A stretch of DNA of 32,830 bases from CAZJDM01 sp964544765 (lineage in GTDB: Bacteria; Bdellovibrionota_B; Oligoflexia; CAYFLR01): positions 1-32,830 of the forward strand of contig CAZJDM010000034.1 of assembly GCA_964544765.1 (NCBI GenBank). Reading direction: 5' to 3'. Below are positions 9,066 to 18,120 of the stretch, in pieces. Positions within the stretch are counted from its first letter, which is position 1. Every line of letters begins with the position of its first letter. A program made the position numbers and the translations under genes. The notes below the pieces were generated by a model. It was not told where the DNA came from and searched no databases. It saw only the letters and a program-made list of their open reading frames with translations.

Positions 9066-9787
9066 TGTCAATTAAGCCCAAATATAAAAGAATTTTGTTA
9101 AAACTAAGCGGCGAAGCTCTGGTAGGGGATCAACCGTTTGGTATATGTGTTAAAACACTACGAAAGATAGCCTCAGAGGTCAAGGACATATATGATTTAG
9201 GGGTCGAGGTTGGTATTGTTATTGGTGGTGGAAATATTTATCGTGGTGAAGAACTTAGTAGAGAAGGTTTAGATCGAGCGACTGCTGATTATATGGGAAT
9301 GATTGCCACTGTTATGAATTGTATAGCTTTACAGGAAGTTCTTGAAAACCATTTCAATACTGATACTCGAGTCTTAACTGCTATAGACATGAAGGAAATT
9401 GCTGAACCTTACATCCGCAGACGTGCTGTAAGACATTTAAGTCAAAAAAGATTGGTTATTTTTGCAGCCGGAACAGGAAATCCTTACTTTTCAACCGATA
9501 CGGCCGCATCTCTAAGAGCTTTAGAGATACATGCCGAAGCCATTTTTAAAGCAACCAAAGTAGATGGTGTGTACAGCGAAGATCCTTTAAAAAATAAAGA
9601 TGCAGAATTCTATAAAGAATTGAGATTTATAGATGCCATAAATAAAGGATTGCAGGTTATGGATACCACGGCTTTGTCGTTGTGTATGGAAAATAAATTG
9701 CCAATACACGTATTTAATTTGTTTACCAAGGGTAATATAAAAAGGGTTATATTGGGTGAAAGTGTAGGAACAATTTTAGGAGGATAA
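9065..9787 (+). CDS. pyrH: Uridylate kinase (UMP kinase)
   Basis: PyrH phosphorylates UMP to UDP in pyrimidine nucleotide synthesis and is usually hexameric and regulated by GTP and UTP. The 240-aa length is standard for the amino-acid-kinase fold. Motifs seen are LLKLSGEAL near the N-terminus, IGGGNIYRGEE, the GTGNPYFSTDTAA substrate-binding segment and KATKVDGVYSEDP. The start overlaps the tsf stop by one base, and frr begins five bases after this gene, so all three are likely on one transcript. Confidence 0.97.
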   Translation: MSIKPKYKRILLKLSGEALVGDQPFGICVKTLRKIASEVKDIYDLGVEVGIVIGGGNIYRGEELSREGLDRATADYMGMIATVMNCIALQEVLENHFNTDTRVLTAIDMKEIAEPYIRRRAVRHLSQKRLVIFAAGTGNPYFSTDTAASLRALEIHAEAIFKATKVDGVYSEDPLKNKDAEFYKELRFIDAINKGLQVMDTTALSLCMENKLPIHVFNLFTKGNIKRVILGESVGTILGG

Positions 9788-9791
9788 CACT

Positions 9792-10346
9792 ATGGATAAG
9801 GTGCTTGATGACTTAAAAACTTCTGGCCAAAACACCATTGACGCTTTTACTAATCAATTAGCCAAGGTAAGAACTGGTAGGGCTTCTCCCTCTATATTAG
9901 ATGGAATAACTGTTCCATATTATGGTAGTAATGTTCCTTTGAATCAAGTAGCTACCATAAATGTTCCTGAACCTAGAATGATAATCCTACAACCTTATGA
10001 CAAAAGTGTGTTAGGAGAAATTGAAAAAGCTATTCATGCAGCCAATTTAGGGATCTCACCTAATAATGATGGAAATATTATTCGCCTTCCTATTCCTCCA
10101 TTGACCGAAGAAAGAAGAAAAGAAATAGCTAAAAGTATACGTCAACAAGGTGAAGAAGCAAAAATATCAATCCGTAGACACCGTAAGAATGCCTTATCTG
10201 ATGTAAAAGCATTGGAAAAGAGTAAAGAATTGTCAGAGGATGATGCCAAAAAATTGTCAGACAAGATCCAGGAACTCGTAACAGAATCAACTAATAAAAT
10301 CGAAAAGCTAGTATCCAGTAAAGAGAACGAAGTATTGTCTTTGTAA
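9792..10346 (+). CDS. frr: Ribosome recycling factor
   Basis: RRF, together with EF-G, splits post-termination ribosomes. The 184-aa length and the motifs KVRTGRASPSILDGI, VPYYGSNVPLNQVATI and RMIILQPYDKS are characteristic. The C-terminal half is the long-helix domain (KSIRQQGEEAKISIRRHRK). The ribosome site GGAGG lies in the last codons of pyrH. It is the last gene of the operon and faces a convergent gene whose stop lies 54 bases away. No convincing terminator hairpin is visible in that gap. Confidence 0.98.
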   Translation: MDKVLDDLKTSGQNTIDAFTNQLAKVRTGRASPSILDGITVPYYGSNVPLNQVATINVPEPRMIILQPYDKSVLGEIEKAIHAANLGISPNNDGNIIRLPIPPLTEERRKEIAKSIRQQGEEAKISIRRHRKNALSDVKALEKSKELSEDDAKKLSDKIQELVTESTNKIEKLVSSKENEVLSL

Positions 10347-10400
10347 GTACTATCTTTGTTTTTGGTCAATATGTGACGGTAAATCTCATCTCTTATTCAT

Positions 10401-13340
10401 TTATTTAGAATCTGGAGGCACTGAAATACAAATTTCAGACAATTTCTGATGGTCGTCTTTTTCTTCGAATCTACCGGTAGTAGTACTAGTAAAATATTTT
10501 TGGAACGGTACATCTAAGATGTTCCAGTCATCTACATCGGCCATACTGTCATTAGTAGTTGTATTAGATGAACCAGATGATTGATCAAGGGGATTTATGT
10601 TGGAAGAAACAGTACCACTTATTGAATCAGAGTTATTAAAATCAATACCAGTCCCAGCCCAACCATTTGCTTCGTTTAAAGAAGACTCATCTAAAGTACT
10701 GTTTGTGCCGTATGAAAAGTTTATTACAAAATCACTGGAAAAAGGACTTATATCTAAATCGCTTAAGTTTGGTCCATTCTGCTTAGTATATTCATTGGCA
10801 TAGTAAAAGATATCTCCATCGTTATCGGTATCGAGTCCGTTAAGTTGATAAAGGTAATTCATAGTACTCACATAGTTAGGTTTATAATTAAGAGACTCAT
10901 TGCCTCCATGTTGTAAATTCATGTTATGCCCAAGTTCGTGGAATATAGTAGATGCTTGAACATTGGTACAATAGTTTTCATTTGAAAGGTCGCTGTTGAC
11001 GGTGATAATTCCATCATTACCTCCTAGTTCGGCTAGTCCGCTTGAACCTGTTGAACCATCTGTATTTTGTGACCATCCTCTTATAAAATAGTGGAAGATA
11101 AACCGTCGATTAAGATCATGGTTTTGTTGCTTAAGGGCATAATGATCTGAAGCGCAATTATCTTTGGGACCTAGTGATATACAATTATAAAATGGAATTT
11201 CATTTCCTCCTCCTAAGTCGTAATCATTAGGGTCAATCCCATCACTTTGATCGAATAAATCACCTACATCAAAATGGATTTGAATGGAATAAGTATTGGT
11301 GTCACCAGCGGGATTGTAGTTATCAAAAACGTTTTTTATTTTATCTAAGGCTGCTTTTCGTAAGATGAAACAGTTGGTGTTTGTTGTTGTATCAGTATCG
11401 CTATTTGTAACACCTGCAGGATTAGCCATGTAGTCTATTTCCAAGAAAATATCCCTCTTTAGTGGATCGGCACCTAATGCCTTGATATTAATACCGGCAA
11501 TGCCTTCATCTAATACTTCCTGTCCGTCGCTAAAACCATCTCCATCAGTGTCTGACCTGGTTTTATCAGTATTGTAAACATTATCCTCGTCATCATCTGA
11601 CAAACCATCACCATCAGAGTCGGTTCCACTAGCAATAGGCAGATAAGTAGGGTTAGGGCCTCCTGGACTGGCATGATCATAAAACATCCATTCATCCGCA
11701 TTATTTGTATCTGTTGTTGGTAAGGGGAATTTCCTGCCGATAGAAGTCTCATAATTAAAATTATTCATTAATACTGATCCTGTAAATGTAAAACTTTCGG
11801 TGGTTGGATCTGGATGAGAAGAACCAGTATAATCGCTATTACTCCACCTTACATAATCAATGGTTTTACTTGATGATATTTCTGTTATTTCAGCCAGATC
11901 ATGAAAGTATGAAAAAACAATTGAATCCAGGTAAATATCGGTTTCAACGGCTGTTTCATCATCCCGTCGATGAATAAGCATATATTGCTTAGAACCAATG
12001 GCAATGTTAGGATCTGATGGGGAAGGTGAAGAAATGGTAAAACTCTGAGTTGATTGACAAGGATAGGAATTAGTACATGTTCTAATTTGATAATTACTTA
12101 GAGTTATAGATACATCTGTAGTATTATAAATTTCGACCCATCCATCATTGGAGGCCTGTCCTCCATAAACTTCAGTAATCATTAAAGGAGGTAAACTCAA
12201 TATTACTGTAGCATTAAAAGATTTGGTAGTTTCTGCTGAACCTCTAGTAATGGTTGCAGTTACTTCGACAGATACATTACTAGCATCAAAGGCTGGTCGA
12301 GTAATACCTCCATCTGAAGCAATTGCGGAGTTATTGGTTGACCAGTTAATACTGGCGTTCCAAGAACCACTGGTGGGGAAGTTAAGGTCAGTCAATATAT
12401 TACTCCAAGAGGAATTGTTATTTAGAACCTGGGAATCTGTTAAGTCTGAGGAAGCTAAGGAAACAGCTTCTTGATCAGTGGGATCATTTCTTATGATAGT
12501 AAGAGTAAAATCTTTTGAAGTTTGAGCATCTCCTTTGGTTATAGTAGCAGTTATTGTAAGTGTTTTATTTCCGTCAGAATAACTGGGCCTAGTAACGTTT
12601 CCCCCTGATTGGACGGAAGATGGCAAGCTCCAGGTGATTTTAGTTTCATAGTTGCCAGAGGAGGGTAATACAAGACTGCTTGTAATGTTGTCGAGAGCGC
12701 TATTGTCAGCCAATATTGATTGAGCCGTGAGTTCGTCCGCGGCAGTATTGGTTGCTGTATCGTCAGTAATGGTGTCCTCAATAACTACTATTAATTGAGT
12801 GTCTTCTCCTAAGGTTGCATAAGTTGGGGTATCTAGTTCAATTGTTAATTTCTGGTCAGCTTGATATTCGGAAGTATTATATACATTAAATGTAATGGAG
12901 GAGGTAGTCTCTCCAGCAGAGATAGTAAAGGAACCATCTTGTAGATCATAATATGTATTATTATCGTTTGAGTGATAGGTAAGAGCTGGTATTGTATCTT
13001 TAGTTACGGTAAAAGGAACAGAAATATCATCTAAACTTGCTTGAGACAGCGTTACAGAAATACTGATCGTTTCGATATCTTCAAGTATGTTTAAATCGGG
13101 TGTAGAAATATTGACGGTAGGAAGGGGTTTATTTTCTATTGGGGAACAGGTATTAGTTTCAGGATCTCTTTCTTCATTTTCTGTGCAGGTTTTTTTTCCT
13201 TGGCAGTTTCCATTGATCATTACTTCGTTGGTTTTACAAGAACCTTTAATTTGTGCATTATTATTTCTTTCTATTTTTTCATCATCGCTACATTGAGTAG
13301 TTGAAAATGCAATCATCAAAAATATATAAAGCTTTGACAT
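10401..13340 (-). CDS. Metzincin-like metalloprotease lipoprotein, multidomain (paralogue A)
   Basis: This 979-aa protein has a short signal peptide ending TTQC (C17), so it is a probable lipoprotein. Domains in order: a Cys-rich segment (35-65), a Calx-beta-like domain (about 72-190), and two atrophied bacterial Ig-like domains (about 195-284 and 288-380). Next come a lamin-tail domain (about 384-490) and thrombospondin-3-type calcium repeats (DSDGDGLSDDDE, DTDGDGFSDGQE, about 574-610). A zincin catalytic region (about 625-850) has HELGHNMNLQHGG (801-813) and a Met-turn candidate STMNY at 825-829. The metzincin consensus Gly is Asn808 here. It lies 27 bases downstream of paralogue B and is very similar to it from the Cys-rich segment onward. 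No strong ribosome site precedes the ATG. Domain names are by eye; the substrate is unknown, with surface or host/prey protein cleavage an inference. Confidence 0.8.
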   Translation of the reverse strand: MSKLYIFLMIAFSTTQCSDDEKIERNNNAQIKGSCKTNEVMINGNCQGKKTCTENEERDPETNTCSPIENKPLPTVNISTPDLNILEDIETISISVTLSQASLDDISVPFTVTKDTIPALTYHSNDNNTYYDLQDGSFTISAGETTSSITFNVYNTSEYQADQKLTIELDTPTYATLGEDTQLIVVIEDTITDDTATNTAADELTAQSILADNSALDNITSSLVLPSSGNYETKITWSLPSSVQSGGNVTRPSYSDGNKTLTITATITKGDAQTSKDFTLTIIRNDPTDQEAVSLASSDLTDSQVLNNNSSWSNILTDLNFPTSGSWNASINWSTNNSAIASDGGITRPAFDASNVSVEVTATITRGSAETTKSFNATVILSLPPLMITEVYGGQASNDGWVEIYNTTDVSITLSNYQIRTCTNSYPCQSTQSFTISSPSPSDPNIAIGSKQYMLIHRRDDETAVETDIYLDSIVFSYFHDLAEITEISSSKTIDYVRWSNSDYTGSSHPDPTTESFTFTGSVLMNNFNYETSIGRKFPLPTTDTNNADEWMFYDHASPGGPNPTYLPIASGTDSDGDGLSDDDEDNVYNTDKTRSDTDGDGFSDGQEVLDEGIAGINIKALGADPLKRDIFLEIDYMANPAGVTNSDTDTTTNTNCFILRKAALDKIKNVFDNYNPAGDTNTYSIQIHFDVGDLFDQSDGIDPNDYDLGGGNEIPFYNCISLGPKDNCASDHYALKQQNHDLNRRFIFHYFIRGWSQNTDGSTGSSGLAELGGNDGIITVNSDLSNENYCTNVQASTIFHELGHNMNLQHGGNESLNYKPNYVSTMNYLYQLNGLDTDNDGDIFYYANEYTKQNGPNLSDLDISPFSSDFVINFSYGTNSTLDESSLNEANGWAGTGIDFNNSDSISGTVSSNINPLDQSSGSSNTTTNDSMADVDDWNILDVPFQKYFTSTTTGRFEEKDDHQKLSEICISVPPDSK

Positions 13341-13367
13341 AAATTATTGCCACTTGTTATTGTTAAT

Positions 13368-16300
13368 CTAGAATTTTTTTTCTTTGGCAATAGGTTGCCT
13401 ATCATCGATCTCTCTAAATTTTCCGGTAGATTGACTGGGCAAATATTTTTGAAACGCCAAATCAAGAATGTTCCAGTCATCAACATCCTCCATATTATCA
13501 TCGGTGGTATCGTTATCAGATCCCGTTAATTGATCTTTGGAATTTATATTTACAGTAATTGTACTGCCAGTTGTAATTGTATCATCATTATTAAAATCTA
13601 TTTCGACCCCGGCCCAACCAACTTCTTCATTTAATGAGGCTTCATTGATAGTATTGTTTAATCCTTGGGAAAAATTTATCACAAAGTCACTGTTATAAGG
13701 ACCTAAATCTAAATCCTGAACCGTACCAGATGGACCACCATTTTTCTTGGTATAATCATATTCGAAATAAAAAACATCTCCGTCATTGTCAGTGTCAAGT
13801 CCATTGTTTAAATAGAGATAATTCATGGTGCTTACATAATTTGGTTTGTATCCCAGATCTACATCTCCTCCATGTTTTAGCCCGAGATTATGTCCAAGTT
13901 CATGCAAAATAACAGCTGCTTGTCGATTAGTTATGAAAGTCTCATCGGTTTCGGTACTGTTGATGGTAATAATGGCGTCATTTCCATTTAGTTCACCTAA
14001 ACCACCACTGGAATTTGTTATTGAGCCATTAGTACTTTGGGACCATCCCATTATAAAATAATGAAAGACAAATCGGCGGTTAAGATCGTGATTTTGTTGT
14101 TTTAATTCGTAATGGTCAGCGGCACAATCGGCTTTAGGACCTAAATTGATACAGTTATAAAAAGGAATTTCATTTCCTCCGCCCAGGTCATAGTCAGCGG
14201 AATCTATCCCCTCACTTTGATCAAATTTATCACCTACATCGAAGTGTATTTTGATGGGATAGGTGTTGTCATCTCCTGTTGGATCATAATTATCAAATAC
14301 AGCTTTTACTTTGTCTAATGCTGCTTTTCTTAAATTGAGGCTGCCTGCGCTAATGGTGGTGTCAGTCGCGGAATTTTCTTCTCCCGCGGGATTAGCCATG
14401 TAATCTATTTCCATAAAAATATCACGAACCAGTGGATTTGCTCCTAATGCTTTGATGTTAATTCCGGCAATTCCCTCATCTAATATTTCCTGTCCATCGC
14501 TGAAACCATCTCCATCAGTATCAGATATGTTAGGATCAGTTTGGTAAGTGTTTTGTTCATCTTCATCAGAGATTCCATCATTATCAGAATCGGTTTCATC
14601 TATGGGAAGATATGTGGGATTGGGTCCTCCTGGAGTGGAGTGTTGATAGAATATCCATTCTTCAGCGGTATCTTGGTCGGTTAAAGGATATTTTCTACCT
14701 ATGGAAGTTCCATAATTAGCACTATCCATGTTTACTGATTCATTAAAAGATCCGGTAATGGGGTTGGGAGCATTGCCATTATATGTGTCGTCGTCCCATC
14801 TTACATAATCAATAGTTTTATTGGATGATATTTCTATAATTTCAGCAAGATCTTTTTTCTTTAATAAATTTAATCCATCAATATAAAGATCTGTTTCTCC
14901 GGCTGTCTCATCATTATAGGGATGGATCAGCATGTATTGGTTGGAACCGATAGCTATATTGGGATCAGAAGGGGAGGGAGATGTTAAGGTAAAAGTTTCG
15001 GTTGAGTTGGAGTTGCAGTTTTCAGTGGCGTCACTACAAGAACGAATTTTATAATTACTTAAGGTTATAGATACATCAGTGGTATTATATATTTCCACCC
15101 AACCATTATCTGGAGCGGTACCTGAAAACACTTCGGTAATAATTAATGGTGGTAGGGATCTTATTACTATTGCTGTAAAGGTTTTGGTCTTTTGTTCAGG
15201 ACCTTTGGAAATGGTTGCGGTTATAATGATAGACATATTACTAACATTATAAGCTGGTCTTGTTACAACCCCATCATTTGTTATGATGGAAGTACTATCA
15301 GTTTCCCAGCTAATACTAGTTTCCCAAAGGCCGCTTGTTGGAAAAGTCAAATTGGATAGAATATTATCCCAGGATGAATTATTAGCTAATATCTGTGAGT
15401 TGGAAATATCATCTGTGGCCAGAGAAACAGCTTCCTGGTCAGTCATTTCGTTTTTGATTAGGGTAAGGGTAAATTCTTTTGTGGTTTGAGAACTTCCTTT
15501 AGCAATAACAGCCTTTATAACGACGGTTTGATCGCCTTTTAAATAGCTTGGTCTATTGACAGTTCCTCCCTTTTGAATATATGATGGCAGTGTCCAGGTT
15601 ATACTGGTTTCATAAAGTCCTGAAGCAGGTAATATTAAATTACTGGTTATTTCGTTTAAACTGTTATTGTCACCTAATATTGATTGTTCAGTAAGATCAT
15701 CGGCGGCCATAGTGACGGCGGTTTTATCGCTAATTGTGTCTTCTATAATGATGTCATACTGGATATTTTCTCCTAGTTCAGCATTAATAGGATCATGTAA
15801 TTGGATGGAAAGCTTTTGATCGGGTTGATATTCGTCTGTATTGAAGACATTGAAAATTATTGTTGTTGCGATGTCTCCTGCAGCTATTGTAACGGAGCCA
15901 TCATGCATATTATGAAGTATTTCGTCATTTTCGGTCGAATAGTTTTCTATCGTATATAAAGTTTCCTCAGTAAGGGTGAAATCAACAGAGACATCAGCAA
16001 AGCTTGGACGAGATAGTGTGACTGTGAAACTTGTTATATTAATATCTTCAGCAATCTTTGAGCTGGAAGAGTTAGTGTTAACTAAGGGAAGGTCCTCGTT
16101 GATTATGACACAGGAATTAATTAGGGGATCCCATAATACACTATCTTCATCACAAGATTTTATAGGCTGACAATCTTCGTTTATTAAAATGGAATCTGTT
16201 TTACAGGATTTTATGGGTGTTTCTGATATAGTTTCTATTATGTAAGTTTTAAGACGTTGATCAAGTAGATAAATAGAGTTAGAAATGAATTTAGGCGCTT

Positions 16301-17198
16301 CAATTTTGTCTAGTAAAGTTCTATCGGTAATTTCAGGAGTATAATTTGAGATAATATCCATAAAAGAATTATATTCTAATTCTAAATTGGTATTAAAATC
16401 TTGCAAGGTTTGAAATATTGAAAAAGAAATCATATAGTCATTGGTGCTAGGACTACTAATATATAAGGCTTCAGCGGTTGATTTTGCCATTGAACTTATA
16501 TATCCAAAAATCTTTCCTTGAAGGATGCTGTCAGTTGTTATCTGGTTTGCAGTTAAATATTTTAATAGTAAAATTTTAGAAGGAGCAGATAATTCTAATT
16601 GACTTATGATATATTTATTTTCCTTTTCTTCCTGATATAAGTAGTTACTTGCTTTTTCAAAGAATAAAATAGATTTCTGATTAAACAGATTCAAATTATT
16701 AGTCATCAATTTGGTGATAACTGTAGAAGAAATATTTAAGGAAATAGTATCATTATTGTTTAGTTTTGAAGAAGCTATGGTTGTCAATAAGTCTTTTTCT
16801 GGTTCACTATCATCAATGATGGTGAATTTGATAAAATCATTTTGGTCCACGTTTTTTACAAGAATTTTAAACGAGCCTTTTTGTAATTTCTGACTACTTA
16901 TGGTGGCGGATGTTACATCCTTTTGTGATTCGCTTCTAATCGTCATAGGGTTTAAGGTAGAAGTATTTTCCTGGAAATTTTCAGCTTTGAACAGGTAAGT
17001 GTTGTTGTTTGGAGATCTTAAGTTTTTTATCAGACTGGGATTAGATATAAATAGATCTGCAACATTAAATTGAACAGATGTGTATCCAGTAAATTGCTTT
17101 ACACCTTGGCTTGTTCCTTCTTCCTTTTTTAAACTATCATCATCTTGGCACTGGATGATTACAAAGGCGATAATTGTAAATATTAAAGTCTTTATCAT
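13368..17198 (-). CDS. Metzincin metalloprotease lipoprotein, multidomain (paralogue B, with N-terminal extension)
   Basis: This 1276-aa protein starts at the ATG that gives a normal 17-residue lipoprotein signal ending VIIQC. An upstream in-frame ATG at 17237 would add 13 residues before the signal, and neither has a good ribosome site. An unrecognised N-terminal region of about 310 residues precedes the modules also found in paralogue A. Those are a Cys-rich segment, a Calx-beta-like domain, two Ig-like (aBig) domains, a lamin-tail domain (SLPPLIITEVFSG onward) and thrombospondin-3-type repeats. The zincin domain has HELGHNLGLKHGG at 1099-1111, a perfect HExxHxxGxxH metzincin motif, and STMNY as Met-turn. 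The protease is therefore predicted active, zinc-dependent and lipid-anchored, probably on the outer membrane (residue after Cys is Gln, not Asp). It lies 114 bases after the ABC ATPase genes. Confidence 0.83.
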   Translation of the reverse strand: MIKTLIFTIIAFVIIQCQDDDSLKKEEGTSQGVKQFTGYTSVQFNVADLFISNPSLIKNLRSPNNNTYLFKAENFQENTSTLNPMTIRSESQKDVTSATISSQKLQKGSFKILVKNVDQNDFIKFTIIDDSEPEKDLLTTIASSKLNNNDTISLNISSTVITKLMTNNLNLFNQKSILFFEKASNYLYQEEKENKYIISQLELSAPSKILLLKYLTANQITTDSILQGKIFGYISSMAKSTAEALYISSPSTNDYMISFSIFQTLQDFNTNLELEYNSFMDIISNYTPEITDRTLLDKIEAPKFISNSIYLLDQRLKTYIIETISETPIKSCKTDSILINEDCQPIKSCDEDSVLWDPLINSCVIINEDLPLVNTNSSSSKIAEDINITSFTVTLSRPSFADVSVDFTLTEETLYTIENYSTENDEILHNMHDGSVTIAAGDIATTIIFNVFNTDEYQPDQKLSIQLHDPINAELGENIQYDIIIEDTISDKTAVTMAADDLTEQSILGDNNSLNEITSNLILPASGLYETSITWTLPSYIQKGGTVNRPSYLKGDQTVVIKAVIAKGSSQTTKEFTLTLIKNEMTDQEAVSLATDDISNSQILANNSSWDNILSNLTFPTSGLWETSISWETDSTSIITNDGVVTRPAYNVSNMSIIITATISKGPEQKTKTFTAIVIRSLPPLIITEVFSGTAPDNGWVEIYNTTDVSITLSNYKIRSCSDATENCNSNSTETFTLTSPSPSDPNIAIGSNQYMLIHPYNDETAGETDLYIDGLNLLKKKDLAEIIEISSNKTIDYVRWDDDTYNGNAPNPITGSFNESVNMDSANYGTSIGRKYPLTDQDTAEEWIFYQHSTPGGPNPTYLPIDETDSDNDGISDEDEQNTYQTDPNISDTDGDGFSDGQEILDEGIAGINIKALGANPLVRDIFMEIDYMANPAGEENSATDTTISAGSLNLRKAALDKVKAVFDNYDPTGDDNTYPIKIHFDVGDKFDQSEGIDSADYDLGGGNEIPFYNCINLGPKADCAADHYELKQQNHDLNRRFVFHYFIMGWSQSTNGSITNSSGGLGELNGNDAIITINSTETDETFITNRQAAVILHELGHNLGLKHGGDVDLGYKPNYVSTMNYLYLNNGLDTDNDGDVFYFEYDYTKKNGGPSGTVQDLDLGPYNSDFVINFSQGLNNTINEASLNEEVGWAGVEIDFNNDDTITTGSTITVNINSKDQLTGSDNDTTDDNMEDVDDWNILDLAFQKYLPSQSTGKFREIDDRQPIAKEKKF

Positions 17199-17284
17199 TT
17201 TGGTTCTTAGTTTGGTAAAAATAATAAAAATTATCATTAATACGCATTTGTATTTGATGGTCAGAATCTTATGTTTTAGTTTTT

Positions 17285-17316
17285 ATTATATTTTACACTA
17301 ATTTATCAGGTTTCAA
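17285..17316 (-). promoter_or_regulatory. Possible promoter for the protease pair
   Basis: On the minus strand a perfect TATAAT (17290-17285) lies about 87 bases before the paralogue B start. The nearest -35-like hexamer, TTGAAA (17316-17311), is 20 bases away, longer than ideal. The intervening sequence shows no terminator hairpin after the ABC ATPase gene. Confidence 0.3.
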
Positions 17317-18101
17317 AAGGTACATGCTTGAATAAGTTTTTGGGTATAGGGATCTTGGGGCCGATGAAAGATATCTTCGGTGAGTCCTTGTTCAACTATA
17401 TATCCCTGATTCATAACAGCTATTTTATTACATAAAAAAGAAACAATTGCTAAATTATGAGAAATAAAAAGCATGGTTAAGTTATGTTTTGTATTTAATC
17501 TTTTAAGTAAGCTCAACAATTCAGCTTGAACTGAGGCATCCAGTGAGCTTACCGGTTCATCAGCAATTAATAAATCTGGTTTTAATATTAGTGCTCTAGC
17601 AATACACACTCGCTGTCGTTGTCCACCACTAAGCTCCTTGGGAAATCTATCGGCTAAAGATTTTTCTAAACCGACAGAAAAAAGGGCTTTGCTGATCATG
17701 TCATTTTTTTGGGATGTAGGGTAAGATTGGTTGATTTGAATCGGCTCCCAGATAGCATCTTTTATTTTTTGGTTTGGATCCAATGATGCCAATGGATCTT
17801 GAAAGATCATTTGAATTTTAGGGCGCATTTGAGATCGTTCTTTAGAGTTCATTTTGGATATCAAGTTATCTTGCCAAAAAATTTTTCCTTTATCTGGTTC
17901 TATTAATTGGCAAATCAATTTACCCAGTGTTGATTTACCGCTACCACTTCCACCGACTAAGCCTAAAACATCTCCTTTTTTGATTTGTAAATGGATATTA
18001 TTAGCAGCGACAACAGTGTGTTTTTTATACTTTTTGTTTTCTTGGCTATTTTTGTTGATTTTATTTTTAAATTTTTTGGTTAGGTTTTCTACTTTTAGCA
18101 T
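17313..18101 (-). CDS. ABC transporter ATP-binding protein, oligopeptide (DppF/OppF) type
   Basis: The 262-aa cytoplasmic ATPase has Walker A GGSGSGKST, the Q-loop in MIFQDPLASLDP, signature LSGGQRQR, Walker B LLIADEP, the D-loop SSLDASVQ and the H-loop SHNLA. The whole pattern is that of peptide/nickel importer subunits of the DppF/OppF group. Its usual C-terminal oligopeptide/dipeptide domain is short (HRPQDPYTQKLI). It follows the DppD-like gene by 19 bases, and the two should form a heterodimer. No permease or binding-protein gene is present in the window. Substrate is not predictable from this alone. Confidence 0.88.
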   Translation of the reverse strand: MLKVENLTKKFKNKINKNSQENKKYKKHTVVAANNIHLQIKKGDVLGLVGGSGSGKSTLGKLICQLIEPDKGKIFWQDNLISKMNSKERSQMRPKIQMIFQDPLASLDPNQKIKDAIWEPIQINQSYPTSQKNDMISKALFSVGLEKSLADRFPKELSGGQRQRVCIARALILKPDLLIADEPVSSLDASVQAELLSLLKRLNTKHNLTMLFISHNLAIVSFLCNKIAVMNQGYIVEQGLTEDIFHRPQDPYTQKLIQACTF

Positions 18102-18120
18102 TTGATGTACTCTTTTCTAA

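Noticed and set aside
10347..10400. Terminator between frr and the convergent protease gene
   Set aside because: I found only short direct repeats (TCTTTGT) and no stem of useful length.
12223..12474. Plus-strand open frames inside the protease genes
   Set aside because: They lie antisense to strongly supported domains and have no ribosome sites or recognisable sequence.
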